From Pantoea wallisii (GTDB taxonomy: Bacteria > Pseudomonadota > Gammaproteobacteria > Enterobacterales > Enterobacteriaceae), in assembly GCF_002095485.1 (NCBI RefSeq), contig NZ_MLFS01000015.1:1-64000 (forward strand): 64,000 bases of DNA, written 5' to 3'. The notes beneath the pieces are model-generated. The model saw only the letters and a list, made by a program, of their open reading frames with translations. It was not told where the DNA came from and searched no databases. Below, one piece after another: positions 55,781 to 64,000 of the stretch (the stretch's first letter is position 1; each line of letters begins with the position of its first letter). Both the position numbers and the translations under genes were made by a program.

Positions 55781-55801
55781 CGATAACAAATATCATTATC
55801 A
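55781..55801. promoter_or_regulatory. Fur box between entS and fepD
   Basis: GATAACAAATATCATTATC at 55782-55800 matches the 19-bp Fur consensus at about 15 positions. It lies between divergent entS and fepDGC, as in E. coli. Confidence 0.85.
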
Positions 55802-55850
55802 AATTACGCTGCGTCAGCAATGACGCTGAACAGTGAAGGTTTAGAACGCT

Positions 55851-56839
55851 ATGCGCCAGATTCGTGCATTAGCAGGCTCAGGGATTCTGCTCTTGCTCCT
55901 CATCGCACTCAGCCTGATGCTGGGGGCGAAATCCATACCGCTTTCCGATGTTTATCACTCTCTCACCGCCGATTGCACCCGCGCGGAGTGCATTATTGTG
56001 CGTGACGCGCGCCTGCCGCGCACGCTGGCTGGTTTACTGGCCGGCGTTGCGCTGGGGCTGGCCGGCGCCTGATGCAGAGCCTGACGCGTAATCCGCTGGC
56101 GGAGCCGGGCATTCTTGGCGTGAACGCCGGGGCCGGTTTCGCCATTGTGCTCGGTATAGCACTGTTTGGTGCGGATACTCCACTGGCGTGGCTGGCGCTG
56201 GCCTTTAGCGGCGCGCTGCTGGCCTCGCTGCTGATGACGATAATCGGCGCGATGGGCGGCGGGCGCGTTAACCCGGTGCGCTTAACGCTGGCCGGCGTGG
56301 CGCTGGCCGCCGTGCTGGAAGGACTCACCTCGGGCTTATCGCTGCTCAATCCGGACATCTACGATCACCTGCGCTTCTGGCAAAGCGGCTCGCTGGATAT
56401 CCGCGATTTTGCGGCGCTGCGCACGCTGTTCCCGGCGGTGCTGGTCGGCGGCGCGGTCGCTATCAGCCTGGCGCAGGCGCTGAACAGCCTGAGCATGGGC
56501 GGCGATATGGCGGCTGCGCTGGGCACGCGCGTTATCCGCACGCAACTGCTGGGACTGCTGGCGATTGCCCTGCTCAGCGGTGCGGCCACCGCAGCCGTCG
56601 GACCCATCGCCTTTATTGGCCTGATGACGCCGCACCTGGCGCGCTGGCTGGTGGGTAACGATCACCGCTGGCTGCTGCCGGCTACGGCGCTGATTACGCC
56701 GATCCTGCTGCTGGCGGCAGATATTCTGGGGCGTGTGATGGTGGCAGGCGAGCTACGCGTGTCTATCGTTACCGCGATTCTGGGCGCGCCGATGTTGATT
56801 GTGCTGGTGCGCCGTAAGCTCGGGCGAGGTGCGCTATGA
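55851..56839 (+). CDS. fepD: Ferric enterobactin permease FepD (frameshifted as given)
   Basis: FecCD-family permease subunit, partner of FepG and FepC. The first 74 codons (MRQIRALAGSGILLLLLIALSLMLGAKSIPL) are followed by a break near 56068-56070. One missing base restores [27 protein letters not shown], the family hallmark, and gives 329 residues (E. coli 334). The stop overlaps fepG (ATGA). The intact downstream genes and highly conserved hallmark argue for a sequencing deletion. Confidence 0.92.
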
Positions 56840-57819
56840 CGCGGCGTGCCTGGCTTCATGGCTGCTGGCTGGTGCTGGCGTGCGCGCTGCTGGCATGGCT
56901 GGCGCTGACGCGCGGTGCCTTACCGATCGGTGGAGAACAGATATGGCAGGCGCTGCGCGGCCAGGGCGCGGCCAATATCCAGCTGATCGTCGTGCAGTGG
57001 CGGCTGCCGCGCCTGCTGATGGCACTGCTGATTGGCGCGGCGCTCGGCGTGAGCGGCGCCATTTTCCAGTCGCTGCTGCGTAATCCGCTCGGCAGCCCCG
57101 ATATTCTTGGCTTTAATACCGGCGCCTACAGCGGCGTGCTGGTGGCACTGGTGCTGTTCAATCAAAGCATCACGGCGATGACCGGGGCCGCGCTGCTGGG
57201 CGGCATTGCCACCGCTGCGCTGGTCTATGCGTTTGCCTGGCGCAACGGCGTAGAGACCTTCCGCCTGATCATCGTCGGTATCAGCGTGCGTGCGCTGCTG
57301 ATGGCGCTGAATAGCTGGCTGATTATCAGCGCGTCGCTGGAGTCTGCGCTCAGCGCCGGGCTCTGGAGCGCCGGTTCGCTCAACGGCATTACCTGGGCGA
57401 AAACGCCGCCGGTGGTAGCGGTACTGTTGGCATCGCTGCTGCTGACAGGGCTGCTGGCGCGTCGCATGCGCCTGCTGGAGATGGGTGACGACACCTCCTG
57501 CGCGCTGGGCATCCCGGTGGAGCGCAGCCGGCTATGGCTGATGCTGCTGGGCGTGCTGCTGACGGCGGCATCGACTGCGCTGGTGGGGCCTGTCTCCTTT
57601 GTGGCATTGCTGGCACCGCAGATTGCCCGACGGCTGGGCGGTGGCGAGAAGGGCGCGCTGTGGCTGGCGGCCCTGTGCGGAGCGCTGTTACTGACCGCTG
57701 CGGACTATGCGGCGCAGCATCTCTTCCTGCCTTATCAATTACCGGTTGGCGTGATTACCGTCAGCCTCGGTGGTCTCTATCTTATTGCCTTACTGGTGCG
57801 GGAGGCGCGACGCCAATGA
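56836..57819 (+). CDS. fepG: Ferric enterobactin permease FepG
   Basis: A 327-residue FecCD-type permease (E. coli 330). The hallmark GAIFQSLLRNPLGSPDILGFNTGAYSG and late segment GPVSFVALLAPQIARRL are present, with about nine or ten membrane helices. Its start overlaps fepD and its stop overlaps fepC, each as ATGA, so the three genes are translationally coupled. Confidence 0.96.
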   Translation: MTRRAWLHGCWLVLACALLAWLALTRGALPIGGEQIWQALRGQGAANIQLIVVQWRLPRLLMALLIGAALGVSGAIFQSLLRNPLGSPDILGFNTGAYSGVLVALVLFNQSITAMTGAALLGGIATAALVYAFAWRNGVETFRLIIVGISVRALLMALNSWLIISASLESALSAGLWSAGSLNGITWAKTPPVVAVLLASLLLTGLLARRMRLLEMGDDTSCALGIPVERSRLWLMLLGVLLTAASTALVGPVSFVALLAPQIARRLGGGEKGALWLAALCGALLLTAADYAAQHLFLPYQLPVGVITVSLGGLYLIALLVREARRQ

Positions 57820-58613
57820 CCGATATTCCTTCACGGCTCTCTGGCACGGGCCTGACGCTGGGCTACGACAAAAAAGTGGTGGCGGAGAATCTCTCCGTGA
57901 CGATCCCGGAAGGTGAGCTGACGGTGATTATCGGGCCGAACGCCTGCGGTAAATCGACGCTCCTGCGTACGCTCAGCCGCCTGCATACGCCGCTGAAAGG
58001 CGACGTCCTGCTGGATGGCGAGGCAATAGCCCGCTATCCCACCAAAGAGGTGGCACGCCGTCTGGGCCTGCTGCCGCAAAGTTCTCACGCACCGGCGGGC
58101 ATCAGCGTGTCGGAACTGGTGGCGCGCGGGCGCTATCCACATCAGTCGCTGTTTGGGCGCTGGCGCACAGAGGATGAAGCCGCTGTACAGCAGGCGATGC
58201 AGGCCACCGGCGTTGCCGATCTGGCCCGGCAGTCGGTGGATACGCTCTCCGGCGGGCAGCGGCAGCGTGTCTGGATCGCGATGGTACTGGCCCAGCAAAC
58301 GCCGCTGCTGCTGCTGGATGAACCCACGACATGGCTGGATATCAGCCACCAGATTGAGCTGCTGGAGTTAATGCAGACGTTGAATCAGCAGCACGGACGC
58401 ACGCTGGTGGTGGTGCTGCACGATCTCAATCACGCCTGTCGCTACGCTTCACACCTGATTGCGATGCGTCACGGAAAAATCATTGCGGAAGGCAAGCCGT
58501 CGGAGATTGTCACGCCGGCCCTGATTGAGCAGGTGTACGGTTTGCGCTGCGTAATTGTGGAGGATCCGGTGGCGCATACGCCGATGATTGTGCCGCTCGG
58601 TCGCGGTCAGTAA
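57816..58613 (+). CDS. fepC: Ferric enterobactin ABC transporter ATPase FepC
   Basis: A 265-residue ABC ATPase (E. coli 271). Walker A GPNACGKSTLLRTLSRL, signature LSGGQRQRVWIAMVLAQ and Walker B LLLLDEPTTWLDI are present. Start 57816 overlaps the fepG stop; a longer in-frame opening lies inside fepG and is not used. Convergent with entF. The adjacent fepE gene of E. coli is absent. Confidence 0.96.
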   Translation: MTDIPSRLSGTGLTLGYDKKVVAENLSVTIPEGELTVIIGPNACGKSTLLRTLSRLHTPLKGDVLLDGEAIARYPTKEVARRLGLLPQSSHAPAGISVSELVARGRYPHQSLFGRWRTEDEAAVQQAMQATGVADLARQSVDTLSGGQRQRVWIAMVLAQQTPLLLLDEPTTWLDISHQIELLELMQTLNQQHGRTLVVVLHDLNHACRYASHLIAMRHGKIIAEGKPSEIVTPALIEQVYGLRCVIVEDPVAHTPMIVPLGRGQ

Positions 58614-58621
58614 GGATAGTG

Positions 58622-58655
58622 CGCGGCGGCCCCCGCAGAGGAGGGACCGCCGGCG
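58622..58655. terminator. GC-rich hairpin between fepC and entF
   Basis: GGCGG(C)CCC / GGGACCGCC-type stem in the 46-bp gap between convergent genes. No T tract; weak call. Confidence 0.4.
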
Positions 58656-58659
58656 AAAC

Positions 58660-61600
58660 TCACCCCAGAATCTGCCGTAACAGCGGACCGATCTGCTCAA
58701 ACATTCGCGGTGAAATAATCTCCACGTGCGCGCAGTCCAGCGGGTAGACCTCCAGCTCGCCCACCCAGGGCGCCCAGGCGCGGCGTGCATCCTGGCCCGG
58801 CTGCTGCGTCTGCTGCGCAAGGAACAGCGTGGCGCGCCCCGAAAAATGCGCGCTGCGTGCAGTGGCCAGCAAACGCACCGAACTGGCGTAGTTGGCTTCA
58901 ATGCTGTCGAACATCGCCTGCATCTCTTCACCGGCCTGATGGCGCTGAGCCGCGATAAACTGCTCGCGCTCACGATTTACCTCATCCAGTACGGCCGGAT
59001 CGAGGACGTTCTCGCCGCGCTTCTCATCCCAGTTCTGGGTCTCCGGTGGCCAGGTATCCAGCAGGCCAAGAAACGCCACTGTTTCGCCGGCCGCTTCCAG
59101 CCGTGCGGCGATGCCCTGTGCCAGCGTACCGCCGAGCGAATAGCCGAGGAAGTAGTAAGGGCCGTGCGGCTGAACCTCGCGCAGCGTGCGCAGATGTGCG
59201 TCGCACACCTCATCCAGATGCTGGCTCTGGTTCAGCGGGCCCTGCGTATCAGGTGACTGAATCCCTATCAGCGACCAGCGGGCATCAAGATAACGCTGCA
59301 GTGTGCTGAACTGCCAGGCAAAGCCGGAGGCCGGATGGAAGCAGAACAGCGTTGGGCCGCTGCCCTGACGCAGTGGCAGCAGCGCTTCAAATCCGGCCTG
59401 CTGATGGGCCTGCGCGTCGCCAAGCAGCGCCGCCAGCTTCTCTACCGTCGAGGCCACCATAATTTGCCCGACCGAGACCGGCTGCTGTAATTCACGACGC
59501 AGCTGCGCCGCTAAACGCATCGCCAGCAGCGAATGGCCGCCGAGGGCGAAAAAGTCATCCTGCGCGCTGAGGGTGTCGCGTGCCAGCAGGCGGCAAAACG
59601 CCGCAGCCAGCTGGCTCTCCAGTCCCGGATGCGGTGCGCGTCCGCAGCTGGCGCCGTGCGTCTGCGGTACGGGCAGCGCCTTGCGATCCAGCTTGCCGTT
59701 GCTGCTCAACGGGAAGGCGTCAAGCTGAACGATGGCGACCGGCACCATATGGGCCGGCAGGCGCTGTGCCAGCGCCGCGCGCAGCGCTTCGCTCTCTACC
59801 GGCTGTTGCGCAACCACGTAGCCCACCAGCTGACGGGCATCGCCCTGCGTCGTTGCATCCCCCAGCACCACCGCGTGCGTCACCGCCTGCTCAATGCCGG
59901 GCTGTGCGCACAGCACATGATCGATTTCGTTCAGCTCAATACGCTGGCCACGAATCTTCAGCTGATCGTCACTGCGGCCAAGGTATTCGACCGCGCCATT
60001 ATCCAGCCAGCGCGCTACGTCGCCGGTGAGATACATGCGTTCGCCGGGGGCATACGGGTCGGCGATAAACCGGCTGGCGGTCAGCTCCGGGCGGTGCAGA
60101 TAGCCGTGCGCCAGCTGAATGCCGGTCAGATAAAGGTCGCCCGCCACGCCAGGCGGCACCGGCTGCATCTGCGCATCCAGAATGCGCAGACCGGTGTTCC
60201 ACACCGGGAAACCAATTGGCACACTTGGCCCTTCAACCGCTACCAGCGCTGCGCCAAACGCCGGATACCAGCTGACATCCACCGCAGCCTCGGTCGGACC
60301 ATAGAGATTGTGCAGCGGCACCCGGGTCAGTTTTTCCCATTCCCGTGACAGATCGGTTGGCAGCGCCTCGCCGCTGCAGAAGACGTTGCGCAGGCTGCTA
60401 CAGCTGGCGATGGTCGCCGGGCTATCCAGCGCTGCCACAAAGGCCGCCAGCATGGAGGGGACAAAGTGCGTGGTCGTCACTTTAAAGCGCGCAAACAGGT
60501 GCTGCAGCGCTTCAGGATCGCGGTGCGCCTCCGGCGGCGCCATCACCAGCCGGGCACCGACCAGCAGCGGCCAGAAGAACTCCCAGACCGAGACATCAAA
60601 GCTGCTCGGGGTTTTCTGCAGCACCACATCATCAGCCTGCAGCGGATAGCGATCCTGCATCCACAGCAGGCGGTTAACGATCGCTTCATGGCCCACCAGT
60701 ACCCCTTTCGGCCGGCCGGTCGAGCCGGAGGTATAGATAATGTAGGCCGCATCCTGCGGCGTCGGCGCACTGGCAGGCTGCGGAGCATCCGTGTGGGTAT
60801 AAAGGGCATCAAGGTGCAGCTGGTTTACCGCCGTAATGGCGCGGAAACGGTCGCTCAGCCGGGCGGCGGTGATCAGCGTTTTTGGTGCGGCATCATCCAA
60901 CATCAGCTGTAAGCGGTCATTGGGATAGCCGGTATCAAGCGGCAGCCAGGCGGCACCCAGCGTCACAATCGCCTGTAGCGCCAGCGACAGCTGCACCGAG
61001 CGCGGCAGCGCCACGGCAACGATATCGCCACGCTGCACACCTGCGGCACTGAGATCGGCAGCCAGTGCGAACACTTGCTGTTGCATCTGCCGATAGCTTA
61101 ACTGATGTGTGCTGTCCGCCAGCGCTGGCGCATCGGGCGTACGCGCCACCTGCTGTGCCAGCAGCGAGGCCAGCGTTTCTGCCGGAACCGGATGCGCAGT
61201 ATGGTTGATGGCCGCCAGCTGCTGATGCTCCTGCGGCGTCAGCAGATCCAGCTCGCCCAGCGCACGCTGCGGCTGTGCGGCAAGCTGGTCCAGCAGCAGG
61301 GCGAAGCGGCTGGCGTGGCACAGCAGCGTGGCTTCGCTATAGCGGGCGGCGTTAGCCAGCAGCTCCAGCGTCAGCTCGCCCTGCTCACTGATATAGATGG
61401 CTATCTCCAGGTCGCGCACCGGGCCGGACGCCAGCTGGTGGGTAATGCCCTCAATACCGGCAAAATCCAGCTGGTAATCAAACATCTTAAGATTGATGAC
61501 CGGGCCATAGAGCGGATCGCCATCGCCGAGGCGGCCGAGGTCGCGCTGCACCTGCTCAGCGTCATAACGCTGATGGCGGCGCATCCTCTTCACTTCGCCC

Positions 61601-62556
61601 GCCAGCTGCGCCGCCAGCACACTGAGTGGCTGAGCCGGATCGTATTCGACCGCCATAGGCAGCACGTTGATCACCGGACCGGTGGCGCACAGCGCAGCGG
61701 AGCCGATGCGGCGCATGAAGATAAAGCCTGCAGCGAAGGCGTTCTGCCCGCTGAGGCGTGCCAGCCACAGTGCTACCAGCGCAAAGGCCAGATCGGCGGC
61801 ACTGGATTGCGGATGCTGGCTCACCAGCTGCCGGAAGGTGCTGTGATCGAGCGTCACGCTGTGGCGCAGCAGGTCGGTGCTGGCGCTCTGTCCGGCCAGC
61901 GGCAGCGGAGAGAGCGAGGCCGGTGGCGGCAGGGTCTGCCCTTTTGCGCGCCAGAATTCACCGTCACGCGTCCAGGCGGTGGAGTCCCGGTAGCGCTGAT
62001 ACTCCTCCACCACTTCGCTGAACGGAATAAACGGCGTGGGTTCGGCTTCCTGCTGCTGTACTGCCGCGCTGTAGAGGTTAGCGATGCGGCGCGTGAGCGC
62101 GGTGAAGCTAAAACCATCAACCACCAGATGGTGATAGCGTTGATACCAGAACCAGTGCTGCTCACCGAGGCGGAAGAGACAATGATGCCACAGCGGCGCA
62201 CCGCTCAGTACGCGCAGATCGCCCTGCATATCGTCGCGCATCAGCGCCCGCGCCGTCGCGGCAGGATCGTGTTCGCTGCGTAGATCAACCACATCCGGCA
62301 AGCTGAATATTTGGGGCTGCGGCCACTGCAGGGGTTCGCCGTCGATCTCGCCAAACGCCATGTTCAGCGTATCGGCTTCCTGCATCCCCGCGACTATCGC
62401 CTGTGCCAGCAGGGCGCTATCAATGGCGCCGCGCAGTTCAATATAGTGCGCGACCGCATAAGCGTTAGGGTGCGGCGTAAGCTGATCGGCAATCCAGATG
62501 CCGGGCTGCGCCGCGACCAGCGGCAGGGTATGTTGGTCAATCATAGTGTCGTTCAT
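58660..62556 (-). CDS. entF: Enterobactin synthetase component F (nonribosomal peptide synthetase)
   Basis: A 1298-residue NRPS module (E. coli 1293). Order: condensation domain with HHLVVDGFS near residue 140; adenylation domain for serine (YIYTSGSTGRPKGVLVG, LYGPTEAAVDVSWYP, KIRGQRIELNEID); peptidyl-carrier Ser in FALGGHSLLAMRL near residue 1010; C-terminal thioesterase with GYSLGGTLAQG. It joins serine to dihydroxybenzoate from EntB and releases the cyclic trimer. Its start overlaps the end of fes by 20 bases, leaving no room for ybdZ, the MbtH-like partner found between these genes in E. coli. Confidence 0.97.
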   Translation of the reverse strand: MNDTMIDQHTLPLVAAQPGIWIADQLTPHPNAYAVAHYIELRGAIDSALLAQAIVAGMQEADTLNMAFGEIDGEPLQWPQPQIFSLPDVVDLRSEHDPAATARALMRDDMQGDLRVLSGAPLWHHCLFRLGEQHWFWYQRYHHLVVDGFSFTALTRRIANLYSAAVQQQEAEPTPFIPFSEVVEEYQRYRDSTAWTRDGEFWRAKGQTLPPPASLSPLPLAGQSASTDLLRHSVTLDHSTFRQLVSQHPQSSAADLAFALVALWLARLSGQNAFAAGFIFMRRIGSAALCATGPVINVLPMAVEYDPAQPLSVLAAQLAGEVKRMRRHQRYDAEQVQRDLGRLGDGDPLYGPVINLKMFDYQLDFAGIEGITHQLASGPVRDLEIAIYISEQGELTLELLANAARYSEATLLCHASRFALLLDQLAAQPQRALGELDLLTPQEHQQLAAINHTAHPVPAETLASLLAQQVARTPDAPALADSTHQLSYRQMQQQVFALAADLSAAGVQRGDIVAVALPRSVQLSLALQAIVTLGAAWLPLDTGYPNDRLQLMLDDAAPKTLITAARLSDRFRAITAVNQLHLDALYTHTDAPQPASAPTPQDAAYIIYTSGSTGRPKGVLVGHEAIVNRLLWMQDRYPLQADDVVLQKTPSSFDVSVWEFFWPLLVGARLVMAPPEAHRDPEALQHLFARFKVTTTHFVPSMLAAFVAALDSPATIASCSSLRNVFCSGEALPTDLSREWEKLTRVPLHNLYGPTEAAVDVSWYPAFGAALVAVEGPSVPIGFPVWNTGLRILDAQMQPVPPGVAGDLYLTGIQLAHGYLHRPELTASRFIADPYAPGERMYLTGDVARWLDNGAVEYLGRSDDQLKIRGQRIELNEIDHVLCAQPGIEQAVTHAVVLGDATTQGDARQLVGYVVAQQPVESEALRAALAQRLPAHMVPVAIVQLDAFPLSSNGKLDRKALPVPQTHGASCGRAPHPGLESQLAAAFCRLLARDTLSAQDDFFALGGHSLLAMRLAAQLRRELQQPVSVGQIMVASTVEKLAALLGDAQAHQQAGFEALLPLRQGSGPTLFCFHPASGFAWQFSTLQRYLDARWSLIGIQSPDTQGPLNQSQHLDEVCDAHLRTLREVQPHGPYYFLGYSLGGTLAQGIAARLEAAGETVAFLGLLDTWPPETQNWDEKRGENVLDPAVLDEVNREREQFIAAQRHQAGEEMQAMFDSIEANYASSVRLLATARSAHFSGRATLFLAQQTQQPGQDARRAWAPWVGELEVYPLDCAHVEIISPRMFEQIGPLLRQILG

Positions 62557-63811
62557 CAGAGAGTTCGCTGTCGTTCCGGTTCACGTCGGGCGTGATGAAT
62601 GAGGTGGGATTGCGCCACAAGGCTTGCAAACCGTCGAGCAGGCCACCGCGCCAGCAGAGCGCATCGTGACCGCCCTCCACCGGCTGGTAATTTACCTGAT
62701 AGCCGGCTGCGGTAAGTTGTTGTTGTAATTGTTGGTTGGCCTGCAGAATCAGGCCTTCGCGCGTGCCGGCTTCCAGCCAGAAACGCAGCGGATGTGCAGG
62801 CGCCAGGCCGCTATCCAGCGCCTGAAGCAGCCAGCCATGCGGGTTGCCGCGTTCCGGCCACCAGAAGGAGCCAGACAGGCTCAGCGCGTTGCCAAAAGTT
62901 TGCGGAAAGTGCAGGGCGGCAAACACCGCCGCCAGGCCGCCGAAGCTCTGCCCGGCGACGAGCGTGCTCCCGGCATGCTGACGATAGGGCATCAGCCGGG
63001 CAATCTCTGGCAGCAGCTCCTGCTGAATGGCCTGCCAGAACTGCGGGTTACACGGCAGTTCACGGCTGCGGTGCTCGCGATCGATGATATCGATAAACAG
63101 ATAGACCGCCGGCGGCAGCTTGCCGGCATCGGTCAGCTGCTGCAGCGGCCCGGCAACCGGCATCTCGCCGGCCCAGAACTGCCCGTCGAGCAGGATAGCC
63201 AGCGGACGTGAGGCGGCGTGCGCTTCGCCGGTGGCATACAGCCATACCCGGCGGCTGTTGCCCAGCAGGTCACTTACCCACTGATGCTGCAGGAGCGGAA
63301 TCACAGGCGCGGTGCCGTTATCGATCGCCTGCCAGAGTTGCTGTGCCGGCGCATGGGGCAGATGCAGCGGCGAAACGCGCATGCCGCGTCCGCCCGACCA
63401 GCCGCGCAGCGTGTTGAGGGGGTCGGCCGTTGCTGTCGGGAATTTGTCGCGCCACCAGCTGCGCAGCGCGTGCATGTCGGCTTCGCCGCTAAAATCGGTC
63501 GCCTGCTCATCGGGCATCAGGCAGTAGCTGCCGCGCCAGTTAGCGGGAAGCGTGGTTTGCCAGTACCAGACATCGCTATTGGCTACGCGCATTAACGATT
63601 GCGGCGGACGACGCTGATGGTGATCGGTCACGCCGGTGATGTTGATCCATACACGCTGCGTGCGGGAGGTGGTTTCCGTACCTTGTGGATCGCGCCAGAA
63701 AAAGGTCACCAGACAGGTGCCATCCTGCTGCGGTTCAATACGGGGAATGCCTTGAGCGTGCTGTTCCTGCCACCAGGCTTCACTGCCGGTTCTGCTATTT
63801 CGCCAGGTCAT
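62537..63811 (-). CDS. fes: Enterochelin esterase Fes
   Basis: A 424-residue cytoplasmic esterase that hydrolyses ferric enterobactin to release iron. An N-terminal beta domain (CLVTFFWRDPQG, VWYWQTTLPANWRGSYCLMPDE) is followed by an alpha/beta-hydrolase domain with the nucleophile motif AGQSFGGLAAVFAAL and the His in PVEGGHDALCWRGGL. It is somewhat longer than the roughly 400 residues known from E. coli. Upstream lies a Fur-box-like region. First gene of fes-entF. Confidence 0.95.
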   Translation of the reverse strand: MTWRNSRTGSEAWWQEQHAQGIPRIEPQQDGTCLVTFFWRDPQGTETTSRTQRVWINITGVTDHHQRRPPQSLMRVANSDVWYWQTTLPANWRGSYCLMPDEQATDFSGEADMHALRSWWRDKFPTATADPLNTLRGWSGGRGMRVSPLHLPHAPAQQLWQAIDNGTAPVIPLLQHQWVSDLLGNSRRVWLYATGEAHAASRPLAILLDGQFWAGEMPVAGPLQQLTDAGKLPPAVYLFIDIIDREHRSRELPCNPQFWQAIQQELLPEIARLMPYRQHAGSTLVAGQSFGGLAAVFAALHFPQTFGNALSLSGSFWWPERGNPHGWLLQALDSGLAPAHPLRFWLEAGTREGLILQANQQLQQQLTAAGYQVNYQPVEGGHDALCWRGGLLDGLQALWRNPTSFITPDVNRNDSELSDERHYD

Positions 63812-63849
63812 AAGGCTTGCCAGTCGCCCTGTACGGGGAGATTTACATA

Positions 63850-63892
63850 ATATTGATAAGTAATACTATTGATAATTATTTGCATTTGCAAT
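63850..63892. promoter_or_regulatory. Fur-box-like array upstream of fes
   Basis: TATTGATAAGTAATACTATTGATAATTATTTGCATTTGC contains overlapping Fur-like hexamers. The best 19-mer, GATAATTATTTGCATTTGC at 63871-63889, agrees at about 13 of 19 positions. In E. coli the divergent gene is fepA; here the window ends before any divergent start can be seen. Confidence 0.7.
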
Positions 63893-64000
63893 AGGGTGAC
63901 TGCGCTCAAAATGAGCACGCACGTTCCGCCTGTCGCCCTGTAAACCACAGGGGTTCAGCTAAGGATGGCCCTGCCAGGTGTGACACGTTGCGCGATAAGG

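Noticed and set aside
57534-57815. N-terminal extension of FepC
   Set aside because: It lies in frame within fepG, is Gly/Ala-rich without homology, and fepC has a normal ATG overlapping the fepG stop.
61105-62283. 392-codon plus-strand frame
   Set aside because: Antisense to the entF condensation and adenylation domains; no motifs.

Overview
The window is a stretch of chromosome from an enterobacterium, most probably Erwiniaceae (Pantoea/Erwinia-like). Almost every gene has a close Escherichia coli counterpart of nearly the same length, and long blocks keep the E. coli gene order. It contains no rRNA, tRNA, CRISPR array, insertion sequence or prophage that I can see.

Layout. 0-12.3 kb: yjdC, dsbD, dcuA, aspA, fxsA, groES-groEL, yjeI, epmB, efp, an entericidin gene and epmA. 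This is a compact version of the E. coli 94-min region, lacking cutA, yjeH and the sugE-blc-ampC-frd block. 12.3-19.3 kb: degS, degQ, zapG, zapE, rplM-rpsI, sspA-sspB. 19.3-26.6 kb: where E. coli has gltBD, a CysJ-like diflavin reductase lies behind a very long, divergent glutamate-synthase-like protein. 27.5-31.5 kb: arcB, the sRNA ArcZ on the opposite strand, and mtgA. 31.5-39.5 kb (minus strand): npr, rapZ, ptsN, hpf, rpoN, lptB, lptA, lptC, kdsC, kdsD, yrbG. 39.7-48.3 kb (mostly plus): mlaFEDCB, ibaG, murA, sfsB and ispB (both minus), rplU-rpmA, obgE. 48.4-64 kb: a complete enterobactin synthesis and ferric-enterobactin uptake/hydrolysis cluster (entCEBAH, fepB, entS, fepDGC, entF, fes) with Fur-box-like operators in its divergent promoter regions. 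It keeps the E. coli order but lacks ybdZ and fepE; fepA and entD are not in view.

How genes work together. epmA and epmB modify EF-P (efp). lptABC, kdsC/D, mlaFEDCB and yrbG form an envelope block for LPS precursor synthesis, LPS export and phospholipid retrograde transport. rpoN-hpf-ptsN-rapZ-npr is the nitrogen-PTS and sigma-54 operon. degS and degQ are periplasmic proteases.

The most unusual item is the glutamate-synthase-like protein (about 1843 residues once one frameshift is repaired) followed 51 bp later by an orphan NADPH diflavin reductase, at the exact place of gltBD. It looks like a glutamate synthase variant that has swapped its electron-donor subunit.

Caution on quality. Eight genes (dsbD, degS, zapG, sspB, the gltB-like gene, mtgA, ptsN, fepD) are each broken by exactly one missing base, mostly in short homopolymers. 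This pattern points to uncorrected sequencing deletions rather than real pseudogenes. Coordinates for these genes span the whole repaired gene.
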